This document shows positions 46,165 to 58,886 of a stretch of DNA of 64,000 nt, one piece after another. The notes below the pieces were generated by a model. The model saw only the letters and a list, made by a program, of their open reading frames with translations, ran no database searches and had not been told where the DNA came from. Source of the DNA: Adineta steineri (lineage: Eukaryota; Rotifera; Eurotatoria; Adinetida; Adinetidae); NCBI GenBank assembly GCA_905250115.1, contig CAJNOI010000126.1, positions 66,747-130,746 of the forward strand, read 5' to 3'. Position 1 is the first letter of the stretch. Each line of letters starts with the position of its first letter. Both the position numbers and the translations under genes were made by a program.

Positions 46165-48739
46165 ACCTTTAATGAATGCGGAAGTTTATTAAAAAGGATA
46201 AATTATCAAATAAAATTTTGTAGTTATTTTTAGTATTGCATGACGATTAGACTTTCTATTATGAATGAGATAAGATCCACATAGATGTTAATAAAAATAT
46301 ACAACAAATATAAAACCATAATTCATAATTTTATACTTTCGAAACATCATTTTTGTCATTTAATTTTAAATCTACTTCAACTTTCAGTACACCAACTATG
46401 ATATTCCCTAAATCTGTTGGTTTTCATTTTATTGTACTACATCAGCAACAACTTACCAGAAGATATTCTGAATAAAACATACTTTGATGCGACATAATTT
46501 CAACAATTAATGTCACTAAGATGTCATTCAACTTCAGAATGACTAGTATACTTCTTTCTCATTGCTATCTAAATTTAGTACGACTTCAATCGTTAATGAT
46601 ATTTTTTGATAATGATAATTTTTCTTTTCTACTTTATTTATTTTTGAATCCCACATAATTAAAATAGTTGCTCTGTAGCCAGTATAAAAATTTCTTTTAC
46701 TAAGTATAAAAGAAAGTTGTTACTACAATAGATACGATGAAGAAACTCATATTTTTTATATATAATAATATATGTTTAATTATATGTTAATAAAACAGTG
46801 ACACCATTAGCATTCTAAAAACTACTTGTAAATGAATGAAATAAAAATGTATTTATAGTAGAAAAAAAGAAGTCTTTTCAAATCTTTAGTCTAGACAATG
46901 ATAGTGCGTTCATTCTATAGTAATAATTGTAATAAAATCAACATCATTTAATTAATATATCTGTTTTATCTTGAAATTTATATTACATTACTTAGATTAT
47001 AATATTAGACAAGTTTGATTTAACATTATTGTTACGAAAATTGATATAAGAATGGTTCATTAATAAAACCGCTAACGTATTTTTAATATATTTTGAAATA
47101 TTTTCTTTTAAATTAAAAATGAATATATGAATGTGAAAACTGTCACAATACCAATGTGTCTACTTCGGAAACTTATCACGTGATCTACTATAAAACGAAT
47201 AATAGATTTCGAAATATCTTCTCTTATATTAATCCAGAATAAAATGTTAATGATCTACTCTTTAGTTTATCTATTTTTGTTATATAACAGTATAAAATTT
47301 ACTGATGTTATCTGTCTTCATTATTTCTGATTTTATTATGTTATAAGTTATCTTTACGTATGGTTTCTTAAGTAAGTAAAATTTGTATTTGCTTAGTAAA
47401 TAATATGAATGTGTCTGTACTGCTATAATTTCTCAAAAATCTATCTATGTTAACCATGAAAGAATTATGTCAAATCCTCTTTCTAGTAATAATCTTGCAA
47501 AAATTAATCGTTACTGATATTTACATTGATCGAAAAATTGCTAAATGATTCGTCTCCTACCGTAACAATTTTCTTAAGGCATTCTCCATCAAAAAATGAC
47601 CTCAGTTCCAATACTTTCAAATGACATGAAAGTTTCAGGACACATTGAGCGCCTAGTGAAAAAGTTGTGATAAAATTTTCAGCTTGATCCAACGGTGTTT
47701 CACAGAGATCTGGATTCAACAAGTGTCGCAAATAGCTCATTCAGTGTGCTAAATTTTTCAGTTCGGGTTTGCGTAATGTATTAAAAACTTTTTTGTTTTA
47801 TTTCAAAGAACGTGTCGAGATGGAATGCACGATCAAGTCTCTTTTTTTTGTAAATACTTATCTTTTTCGTGAAAAAGAGGAACTATAACTTCAATGATTC
47901 AAACAAAACGCAAAAAATAGGTTTCTACCTAAAGAACCATATACATATATAAAAAAAAGAAATCTTAATTGAAAAATGTGTTCTATCATGCCCTACACTT
48001 TGACATGTTCTTTTAAATAAAAGAATAAATAGATATATCAACCGAGCCTGGACGAAGGAATTTGAGATGCGTGTTTGAAAAAGTATCAACTGAGAAAAAA
48101 TGAGAACCACGTGTTTTTGAGGAATACGTGATACAAATTACTAAAATTTTTAGTCAGGAAAGGGGTGATGGATAAAAACCATATCATTATTGATTCGTAT
48201 GCATTTATCTCAAGTTTCAAACTTCTGATGAGAATTGACTTCTTTTTTTTGAGGAGGACAGACCTTAATTTAAAGAGAATAATGTTATTAAAACTGGCAG
48301 CGTTACTATATTAATTATGTAACGATTCAATCAAAGTATGTTTATCTTGAAATGAAGAACAAAAAATCATTTTTATTATTATATACTCATATTTTTGTAT
48401 TGCAAAAATTGCACCTATCTTAGTTACAATATAAGATGATGTTTATCAAACAAGTATTTGTTATAAAAGTAAAACTAACAGAAGGAAAAAAAAAGAGAAT
48501 CGTAAAATAAGAAGTTTTCTACACAGTTAATGTAGTAACAGAGAAGAATGGCACTCAATTTGTCCAAGGAAGCTTTTTTTACAATTTTTTTATTACAAAT
48601 ATATATTTTTCTCAATCAACACGAAGAAGTGGAAAATATAAAACGTGACACACTTTAATATTACTTTGTGTGAAGTTAGAAAGAGACATTTAAAACTCAT
48701 TTTCTTCGGCAACAATATTCTCACATATTTTTTATAACT

Positions 48740-49214
48740 ATGTCAGAATTGGTTGTACACTTCGTGCTCCTTTTTGTGTTAGTTGGTTCTATTAACAGCA
48801 GTTATACCTGTAACTGCTATTGTTCTAGCAGCGGTAGTTATGCTGGTTATGCGTCTTCTAGTACATGTACTAGTTCTGCATGCACATCAGCGTGCATTTA
48901 TAATGGTTACTGCTCATGGAGCACTTACGGGTGAATATAAAATAACGAATCTTATTTTTATATACTAATGCTTTTTTTTATAGAACTTGTTCAGGCAGTT
49001 CTTCAGGAATTAGCTCGTACATTAATACATATACTAATGCATTGGGTGTGGGTGTTATCGTCGCTATTGTGGTTGGAATTCTTATCGCACTGGGTGTATT
49101 TATTGCCATTATTGTAGTATTATGCATCTTGGCCAAGAGAAAAAAACGAGCTCAAGTATGGGCTATTCAAGCACAACAGCAAACAATGAATCAGCCAAGC
49201 ATCATCAGTGGTAC

Positions 49215-49250
<36 letters not shown>

Positions 49251-49338
49251 GTGGCCACCTGCAACTTATCAGAATCAGTATCCGTCTGCTGTTCCGATAA
49301 CCTATGGTAATCCACAATATCCACCAACATATTCTTAA
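48740..49338 (+). CDS. CYYR1-like Cys-rich single-pass membrane protein, copy 1
   Basis: Two exons (48740-48930, 48984-49338) encode 181 residues. A signal peptide (FVLLFVLVGSINS) precedes a short extracellular domain with the cysteine pattern CNCYC...CTSSACTSAC...C and many Ser and Tyr residues. One membrane segment (about 84-112, VIVAIVVGILIALGVFIAII) is followed by a basic stop-transfer AKRKKR. The cytoplasmic tail has a run of 12 Gln encoded by CAA repeats, then Pro/Tyr-rich sequence ending NPQYPPTYS. PPTY is a PPxY motif able to bind WW domains, for instance of NEDD4-type ubiquitin ligases. The layout resembles CYYR1 and Shisa-type proteins, but sequence similarity is weak and the function is unknown. 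A close paralogue lies 3.8 kb downstream in the tandem duplicate. Confidence 0.8.
49219..49251 (+). repeat. CAA repeat encoding polyglutamine, copy 1
   Basis: An in-frame run of caa triplets ending in cag encodes part of the 12-Gln tract of the first CYYR1-like protein. The equivalent tract in the duplicate has 11 Gln, so the repeat length has changed since duplication. Confidence 0.9.
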
Positions 49339-52300
49339 ATTCAAGCAGTCAAAATATGAACCTAACTTCTTTTTCTCTCATCTCAGATGAATTTTTCCTA
49401 CTTTTGAATTTTTCAATACTATATGAAAATTTAATAAAGAGTACCCAATTAAATCTAGAACGATATATTGTGAGCTCTCGAAAAATATCAGCATGATGCA
49501 TGGTACAAGCAATGAAATGTGAATTGGCAACGATAATTGTGATCCAAAGAAGGAATTCGATCAGACGTGCTAAAAAATCAAATGATAAACAATGATAGTA
49601 AAGGAGATTCTTGTTTTTAGTAGATGACATCATGTTTTATCTAAGATGTATTGTTATTCTGCTGCTATTTAGAATCTAATCGCTTAGATAAAAAGAATGA
49701 GTTTTGAAAAATATACCATCAACAGCAGAAAACACTTATGGGTTCTGCTCGCATTGTGAATGAATAATTAATTGTCAAAGTTTTGACTTTTTCTGCAGAG
49801 AGATCTAAATGAATAAATGCGTAGAAAGAAAACTTTTGTCGTAACAAGTTGTATGATTAAGTGTATTTAAATCAAGGTATCGCTCTCAACATGAAATTAT
49901 TAAAACTAAAGATCTGAATCACTGTAAATGAGTCTTAATTTAGTTATTCAAACTTTAAAATACTACACAAGACTTTCTTTATAAAATAAACCTCATAAAT
50001 CAAGTACGGACATCTATGTACATTTATTCTATTAATGGATTCCACTGCATCCGAATCTATGATCTTTTCAGTTTCAAACAGAATTTAGACAGAAGAAGCT
50101 ATATGTCTTTTTCTAGAATATGCAACTTTTGTGTATTTAGAAATAATATTCGTTTATAACATTGTGCAGAATGGATTAATAGTGTGAACAAAAAACAGTA
50201 AAAATACCTTGAAATGGCCCTGGTACTTCTATTTGACGTTTTGCAATAACCTCATACCCTTAATGAATGCGGAAGTTTATTTAAAAGGATAAATTATCAA
50301 ATGAAATTTTGTAGTTATATTTAGTACTGCATGACGATTAGAATTTCTATTACGAAAGAAATACGATTTATCTAGATATCAATAAAAATATACAACAAAT
50401 ATAAAACCATAATTCATGATTTTATAATTTCAAAACATCATTTCTGTCATTTATTTTGATATCTACTCCAACTTTTAGTACACCGACTATGATATTTAGA
50501 AATCTGTTGGTTTTCATTGTATTGTACTACAGCAGCAACAACTTACCAGAAGATATTCTGAATAAAACATACTTTAATACGATACAATTTCAAACAATTA
50601 ATATCACTAAGATGTCATTCAACTTCAGAATGACTAGTATACTTCTTTCTCATTGCTATCTAAATTTAGTACGACCTCAATTATTCATTATATTTTTTGA
50701 TAATGATAGTTTTTCTTTCCTACTTTACTTATTTTCGAATTACACATAATTAAAAGAAGCTGATCTATAGTCATATAAAAGTTTCTTTTACGAAGTATAA
50801 AAGAACGTTGTTACTACAATAGATATGATGAAGAAACTCATATTTTTTATATATAATAATATATATTTAATTATATGTTAATAAAACAGTGATACCATTA
50901 GCATTCTAAAAACTACTTGTAAATGAATGAAATAAAATTAATTTATAGTAAAAAAACGAAGTCTTGTCAAGTCTTTAGTCTAGTCAATTATAGTGCGTTC
51001 ATTCTATAGTAATAATTGTAATAAAATCGACGTCATTTAATCAATATATCTATTTCATCTTGAAATTTATATTACGTTACTTAGATTATGATATATTTTA
51101 AAATATTCGCTTCTATATTAAAAATGAATATGTGGATGTAAAAACTGTCACAATACAATTCTGTTTACTTCGAAAATTAATCATGCAGTCTACCATAAAA
51201 CGAATAATAGATTTCGAAATATCTTCTCTTATATTAATCAAGAATAAAATGTTAATGATCTATTCTTTAGTTTATTTATTTTTGTTACATAATAATATAA
51301 ATGATATTATCTGTCTTCGTTATTTCTGATTTCCTTCAACTGTAAGTCATCATTACGTATGGTTCCTCAAATAAGTAAAATTTGTATTTGCTTATAGTAG
51401 ACAATATGAATGTTAAGTGGAATTATTGTAATGACAATGTTGAACTGAAGATACTTCAATTTCATTCAGTTTATCTTGATCATAAATAAATGGAAAACAG
51501 AATTATATCAAATGACATCATATTTCAGAATATACTATTGACTTTAAAAAACATTTTTTTTATAGCGATGATATATTTAAAATACTTATTATAATTATTT
51601 GTTTTCAAATTTATCTATTAGTCTTACTCTGAGCAAGATCATGCTACGTTGTCATTCGCTTTCTGATACATATACAATACATTTGCTCGTATTTCACAAG
51701 GAATCAGTTACATAGACAAGGAAGGTAACAAAATTTGTACCCTGTGTATATATATATGAGAAGAATTATAATGATCAAAAGGTGTTCTCTGATTGAAACT
51801 TGAGTGTGAGTATAAATCTTGATCTGAATTATGTTATATTGGAAATTTATCATCTACTCACTGGTTAACTCTTATTTAATGTCTGCACTGCTATATTTTC
51901 TCAAAAACTATCGATGTTAATTATAAAAGAATTATGTCAAATCCTTTTTCTAGTAATAGTCTTGTAATAATTATTCGTTAATGAAATTCACATTGATCGA
52001 AAAATTGCGAAATAATTCGTCTTCAATCGTACTAATTTTCTTATGACATCCCCATCAAAAACTGACCTCTTTTTTGAGGAGGTGAGATCTTAATTTAAAG
52101 AAAAAGATGTTATTAAAACTGTCAACGTCACTATATTAATTATGTAACAATTCAATCAAGGTAAGTTTTAAAATAAAAAAAAAAATTCATTAATATTATT
52201 ATATACACATGCTTTTGTGTTGCAAAAACTGTAGCTGTCATAGTGGCAGTGTAAGATGATGTTTACCAAACAAGTATTTGTTACAGTAGTAAAAATAAGA

Positions 52301-52559
52301 ACAAAAAAAAGAAAAGAAAGTCCCAAAATAAGAAGTTTTCTACACAGTTAATGTAGTAACAGAGACGAATACCATTCAATTTGTCTAAGTAAAATTTTCC
52401 CGGAAACTTTTTTATTACTAATATATATTTTTCCCAACCAACACTAAGAAGTGGAAAATATAAATGGTGACACGTTTTCATATTACTATGTGAAGTTAGA
52501 AAGAGACATTAAAAACTCACTTTCTGCGACAACAATACTTTCATATATTTTTTATAGCT

Positions 52560-53046
52560 ATGCCAGGATTGATTGTACAATTCGTGCTCCTTTTTATGTT
52601 GGTTGATTCTATTAGCAGTACTTATAATTGTGATTGCTATTGTCTTAGTATCTATAGTGGTTACACTACTTCTAGTACATGTACTAGTTCTGCATGCACG
52701 ACAGCATGCTCTAATAATATATGCACATGGTACAGTTCCGTCAATTACGGGTGAATATGAAATGGCGAATCTTATTTTTATATACTAATACTTTTTTTTA
52801 TAGAACTTGTACAGGCAGTTCTTCAGGAAGTAGCTCGTACATTGATGCATATACATCTGCTGCTAGTGATGTATTGGGTGTGGGTGCTATCGTCGCTATT
52901 GTGGTTGGATGTCTTTCCGGTCTGGGTGTATTTATTGCCAGCATTGTAGTATTATGCATCCTGGCCAAGAGACAAAAACGAGCTCGAATATGGGCTATTC
53001 AAGCACAACAGCAAGCTATGAATCAGTCAAGTATCATTAATGGTAC

Positions 53047-53079
<33 letters not shown>

Positions 53080-53194
53080 GTGGCCACCTGCAACTTATCA
53101 GAATCAGTATCCCTTTGTTGTTAAGACGAATTATGTTAATCCACAATATCCACCACCATATTCCTCAATCCAAGCTCCCAGAATACAAACCTAA
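52560..53194 (+). CDS. CYYR1-like Cys-rich single-pass membrane protein, copy 2
   Basis: Two exons (52560-52750, 52804-53194) encode 193 residues and share the exon boundary, signal peptide (FVLLFMLVDSISS), cysteine pattern (CDCYC...CTSSACTTAC) and membrane segment (VGAIVAIVVGCLSGLGVFIA) of the copy at 48740. The juxtamembrane RQKRARIWAIQAQQQ and the polyglutamine tract (11 Gln) are also kept. The C-terminus differs: it reads NPQYPPPYSSIQAPRIQT, so the PPxY motif (PPPY) is retained but the protein runs 10 residues further because the stop of copy 1 is not shared. Both copies have intact frames and splice sites, so both are probably expressed. The function is unknown. Confidence 0.8.
53049..53078 (+). 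repeat. CAA repeat encoding polyglutamine, copy 2
   Basis: An in-frame caa run ending in cag encodes most of an 11-Gln tract, one triplet shorter than in the paralogue at 49219-49251. Confidence 0.9.
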
Positions 53195-54078
53195 CTTCTT
53201 TTTTCCTCATCTCAGATGAATTTTTCCTACTTTTGAATTTTTCAATATTATATAAAAACTTAATAAAGAGTACCCAAGTAAATCTAGAACGGTATATTGT
53301 GAGTTCTCGAAAAAATATCACCATCATGCATAGTACAAGCAATGAATTGTGAGTTGGCAACAATATTTGTGATCCATATAAGGAATTCGATCAGACGTGC
53401 TAGAAAATCAAATGATAAACAATGATAGTAAAGGAGATTCTTGTTTTTAGTAGATGACATCATGTTTTATCTAAGATTTATTGTTAATCTGCTGCTATTT
53501 AGAATTGAATTGGTTAGATAAAAAGAATGAGTTTTGAAAAATATATCATCAACAGCAGAAAACACTTATTGGTTGTGTTCGCATTGTGAATGAATAATTA
53601 ATTGTCAAAAGCTTTGACTTTTTCTCGGAAAGATGTAAGTCTGACAAAGGAAATGTTTGCCACAACAAGTAATTTAATTAAGTATATTTAAATCAAAGTA
53701 TCGCTCTCAACATGAAATCATTAAGACTAAAGATCTGATGTACTATAAACTAGTCTCAACTTGGTTATTCAAATTATAAAATACTACACAAAACTTTGTT
53801 TTATAAAATAAATCTCATAAATCAAGTACGGACATCTGTGTAGATTTATTCTGTTGATGGATTCCACTGCATCCGAATCTATGATCTCTTTTATTTCAAA
53901 CTGAATTTAAAAAGAAAAAACTATGTCTTTTCCAGAACATGCAGGTTTTGTGGATTTAGAAATAATACGCGTTTATAACATTGTGCAGAATGGATTAATA
54001 GTGTGAGAAGTAAACAATAAAAACACATTGAAATAATTCCAGCACTTCTACTCTGATGCTTCACACTAACTCCATATC

Positions 54079-57000
54079 TTGACAATCACGCCTATTGCTA
54101 ATAGCCTAGATTTCGCAATTCGCTAGTTTGATTTTCTATGATTTTTTTAGAGTTCTTCCCCTTATATGATTATATAAATAAAGCCAGTCTCAAAGATCCG
54201 GAGACCCACAATGCCAACACTCTCCAAAAACGAATGGACAAAGACTATATATAATGATATAAATAGAAGGACTTTCAAGTATTTCTATACTCTCATCTTA
54301 AATAAACGTGGTGGAATGAGAAAGTGTTTTTCGATGATGCTAAAGGTATCTAGATATGGGGTCGGAGTAGGAGTGCTTAGGTCATTTCAGTCTATTTTTA
54401 CTATTTGCTGTTCGCACTATTAATCCTTTTTATACAATGTTGTAAGAAACATATCCTATTTCTAGATTCGTAAAAGTTCTAAATTCTGGAAAAAGACATA
54501 CAGTTTTTCCCTTCTAAATTTAGTTTGAAACGAAAAAGAGCATAGACTCTGAAAGATTGAGCTCAGAGAATAACAGATCACTGGCATTATATCTGTACTC
54601 TAACTGACAGGAAGAATCACACTTCTCTGATTTTGCTTGAAATTATATTTTTCACTTGTTGCATTATTCAAGAAGCGTAGTTGTATGAATAATTAGAAAT
54701 TGACATATTCATGTCATTTTTAATACCTTTATTACCTAGTATTGAAAAAAAAGTACTTTTCAGAATAAACTATTAAACTAAACAACATAGTTTTTTCTTT
54801 ACAACAATTTTGAGCAGTGAAATATCAAACTTATTTAATATAAACAATCTTTTGTCACCGATTTGATCAAATAACATGTTAAAAAACTTTAGAAATCATT
54901 TGCAGTCTGATTTATATGAGATATCTTATATGTAAGTACAATGAATTTTACGTATCGGGTGTCTAAATATAAAATTGTTTATAAAAAGAACAATTTTCAA
55001 GTATTAAACATGGCTATAACTTTGTATTATTTTTTTTTTCTTCCAAATATCTGTATCCCATGTAAAAAAAGGAATAAGTTTTATTTTAAATAAAGATTGT
55101 CATTCTAATTTTCTGTAGTTTGTCTAATCAGGGGTAATGAGTTTAATACATCTTTTATGCTATAAATACATCATTCAATGCATAGAACATGAACAGATAA
55201 ATACACATTATCTTAAATGACATGCAACGCCATTGTTCTACATGATATACTAAGAGAATGTTTATTCCACAGGGCATAGAATTAATTCAAACGACATATT
55301 ATTCATTAAGTATATTATAGTTAGAGGGAGAATAAGATAATAAAGAAGAATTGTTAAATCAAGCTATTAAATATCAATAAACTTTTATTCTATATAGTTA
55401 ATAGTATATTGAGTCATTGAATAAAAAATAGTTACTGCATAACTCTAGTAATCTGACAATATAAATTTCATTATTAAAGAATTAATAATAGATTAATATA
55501 TTTTCTATTATATGAAATATTGTTGACATTAAGATTAAAATCGGCATCGATAAGTATATGAATATGATTTATTCTGCATTTTTTAATCTTAGATTAGTCA
55601 TATATACAGCTTGATCATCACAACAACAATATCATAGTTCCTTTTTAGTAATTTCGATAACTTTTCTCTCTTTTTAGAATTTATTGGTGAATGAAAACAT
55701 TCATTGACTTCTTCAACATGTTTTTACGATCATTAATTCTTTACTGAAGACTGATATTGTTAATTGATATATATAAATATATTTAATTAGCTTCGCACGC
55801 TATATTTGATTAGTTACTTCTAATGTCTATATGACATACAGCCCATGAACAAGAATTATAAATAAACGTATGATAAGCTTCGATTAAAATAAATCATGCA
55901 AATTTTAGAAAGAGAAACACATGTTTTTGATTACTTTTACTCTAGAAAACCATTGCAAAAGTCTCTAAGAAACTCCTATCAACTAATATAGAAAACACTA
56001 TTTATAATGATTATGACTTTGATTGCACGAATTTCAATGGATTCTCTCTCTATAATTATATTGTTTCATAATAAAACTTTAAAATACATTGAAAAACACA
56101 TCACAAGAATTTTGATAATTGAATGTACAAGTTAATGATATTAGTAAAAATGTTTCGACAGATTTATGTATATTTAATTCATATTAAAACATAATTAATC
56201 ATATTTTACAACTTCTTTATAATCAGCACGTGATAAGGAATTCTTTATACTTTGGAAAATTTTCAAAGCATAAAAATTGTACTAATAAAATATATTTACA
56301 CTACGGAAGTTATTTTCCTGTTAGATTGATTAATTTAATTATTATGGAATAACAATTGATAATACTAATATTATTAACATGAAAAAATATTTTATTTATA
56401 TAATAAATAATGAAGATAATATCGCAGTTATATAAAAGTTGATAGGTATTGTCGTTTTAAAAATTTATTTTTATCTGCATGATCAAATTTCTCTGTAATA
56501 AAAGAGAACTAATGATTTTCATTAATTTTAATTTCAAAAAAAATCCTTTGATTAAATAGTAGAATTTCCGTTTATTAGTTACGCAAAAATGATTATTTTC
56601 CAAGATGTAGAGCACTAATAATAAATCTTTATAAAAAGAAAATTTTTCAAAACAAGAATTCTCAACAATGAACTACTCGTCTTTATCATCTCTCATAAAA
56701 TTTGTAACGTATTCTTCATAAAGTTCGTTGTGTAAAAATTCTGAATCATATATATACGAGTAGTGATAAATATAATTGTAGTAGAAATGGTCATGAAAAG
56801 ACATATGATGCATAATAAATAAACTTTTTATTTCTCAAGTAGTTTCACTAATGTTCTAATCTAGTGTATTGTTATATGAATTTTATAATGGAAAGAAGTA
56901 ATTACAGATTACTTTTTTTTAAACTATATTAGTAAATGAATGAGAATAATAAGTAGATCGATTTTTAGATCTATTTACATCCTTGAAGACTTCTATGAAT

Positions 57001-58886
57001 ATAAGAAGCATTATTTGTACTATAATAGGATTTTTATTATAAATAGATTTCATCAGCAAATGTCGAACAAATCTAGATTAGCTTGTCAAAAGTAGAAATG
57101 ATTCACAAAGTCCTTGAAACTTCTCAAAAAACGGCAGATGAAGCTATTATTATTCTAAGTAGATTGTAAGTCATGACATAAAAGAAAAGAATAAATGAAT
57201 ATACAGGTCACTATTTGTTAAAAAGAAATGCTATATAATGAATTTTCTAACTTATAAAAGAAGATTAAACTTCCGTAAAAGACTATTCTATGAACAAGTT
57301 AATTGTTTCCGTTATTTTAAAGAATTCTAACTAATAGAAAAATATTCAAACTATTTCATCCCAAATATCTCCAACAACAGTCAGACAGTTCAAGGTTTTT
57401 ATAAATTTTTTTCCATTTGCTTATTAGACACTTTAATAAATGTAATGTTAAAGGAATGAATAAATATGACCTTCTTTTTCATAAAAGTATGTTTCGTTGG
57501 CAATAACAAAGATTATTATTTTCTTTTTACTTGATTTGATTTTTTTTTAAAGTAAAACTTTTGTTTATTCTACCTGCCCAAGTATGGCAACGCACTTTTC
57601 GCGAAAACTTTGTTTACATTAAGGTCAATCAAAAAAGTACATTCTTTTTCTGGTGTACCATTTCTAGCACTTTTTTCTTTTCGATTTCGTATGCAATAAA
57701 CAAATGCAAGACGCCCAACAATAAAAAAAACAGCGTTCTTCATCAAGAGGACGCAAAGAATCTCTAACGTTACATAATATATATCTCTGAAAAAATAATG
57801 AATACTTATAGAATCTAAAAAGAAATTTGCTCAACCAATCAAAAAATAATTCATCATATTTTTTATCTCTTTCTATATGCCCGCACTCTGTGAACTTAAA
57901 TCTCTATCGGCAAAACCGAAAGATTTTCTGCTTATTTCCTACTAATACAATATATTTATAGATATATAATTACAAAAAGAATCGGCGAATCGCAAGTTTT
58001 TTATTATTATTATTTTTCCTCTTCTGTCTCACTCATAAACTCCTTTCTTTCGTATTGTTTATATCTAGAAATGTAGACTTTTCTCCTAAGAATCACTTAT
58101 CTATGCAAAGTATACATAACAACGATAGAGAAGTTAAAAACAACTAAAAGTCTTACACATCATAAAAATTTGAGGTAAGATAATGTGAAAGAAAATGTAT
58201 ATATTCTTCTTAACTAACTTAGAATGCTTCGGACAAAAGGTCAGGATTTGCACTTTAATAGTTTTTGTCGTCTTCTTCTTCTTTTTTATATTATAAATAA
58301 AAACTTATTTTTTTGTTCTCTAGACTATCCAATCATTATTACGAATTGAAAAAAGAAGAAATAAATATATTTTGTTAAATACTTATAAAATTTATAAACC
58401 GTAATAAACAAATTTTTCTTTATCAACCCACATTTTGCGATTCTTATGCAACGGTAAGCAAGAAAAATTATTTATTCAGATTCTATGACCTAGAATCAAT
58501 TTTTGTATATATATCCAAAAACGTTATTAGAAATAACTGATTTAAGCAAGATTTTCTTTCGAGAATATTTTTATACGTCGATTATTTGCTTTTAATTAAA
58601 GGCACTTGAATATATAAATTAATGTGTTGTTTCGTTGATAAGCATTATTTACTTTCGATAAACATATGGTTTTTTATTTTATTTTTAGTATGACGGAGTT
58701 CTCCTAACTAAAATCATGGGTTTTTTACCATTTTTAAAGCTGACTCAAAAAAAGAAAGAAAAAAGAAACATTTTTCCATTCTTCCAAATAATTTCATTTG
58801 TTAATTTCTTTTATGAGTATTTTTTTCTGTAAAGGTTTTAAAATAGTTCTTTTTATTTAAGAATAAACCAAGTTTCACATGAGACG
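54079..58886. other. 4.8-kb noncoding region
   Basis: AT-rich DNA between the tandem duplication and the next plus-strand gene. Short open frames at 54211-54423 and 57561-57767 have no recognisable motifs, partners or splice continuation. No transposon ends, RNA genes or repeat units were seen. The last few hundred bases probably hold the promoter and leader of the gene at 58887. Confidence 0.55.

Larger units (their letters stand above)
46165..50255 (+). repeat. Tandem duplication, unit 1 (about 4.1 kb)
   Basis: This unit matches the next one (50256-54078) along most of its length, beginning with ttaatgaatgcggaagttta in both and ending at the junction. It carries one CYYR1-like gene. The copies differ by scattered substitutions and two large indels: about 640 bp (47603-48245) present only here, and about 470 bp (51413-51880) present only in unit 2. 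The noncoding part before the gene (46165-48739) shows no other supported feature. Confidence 0.85.
50256..54078 (+). repeat. Tandem duplication, unit 2 (about 3.8 kb)
   Basis: Direct repeat of 46165-50255, abutting it with no spacer. Homology runs from ttaatgaatgcgg at the left through the second CYYR1-like gene to about 54078. It includes a 470-bp block (51413-51880) absent from unit 1 and lacks a 640-bp block of unit 1. The region 50256-52559 holds no supported gene; a frame at 50456-50749 is disrupted in the partner unit. Confidence 0.85.

Noticed and set aside
47504-47740. Minus-strand 78-residue frame in duplication unit 1
   Set aside because: It straddles the edge of the block missing from unit 2, has no recognisable domain, and the shared part is not kept open in the other unit.
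50456-50749. 97-residue frame in duplication unit 2, possibly a decayed gene
   Set aside because: The matching stretch of unit 1 is not open, and the translation shows no domain I could defend. It may be an old gene relic, but the evidence is too thin.
49203-53078. CAA tracts as a sign of retroelement or telomeric repeat
   Set aside because: They are in frame within coding exons and encode polyglutamine in both paralogues.
54211-54423. 70-residue frame after the tandem duplication
   Set aside because: Isolated, no family resemblance, and no splice partners.
57561-57767. 68-residue frame with a hydrophobic centre
   Set aside because: Short, AT-rich composition and no start context or neighbouring exons.
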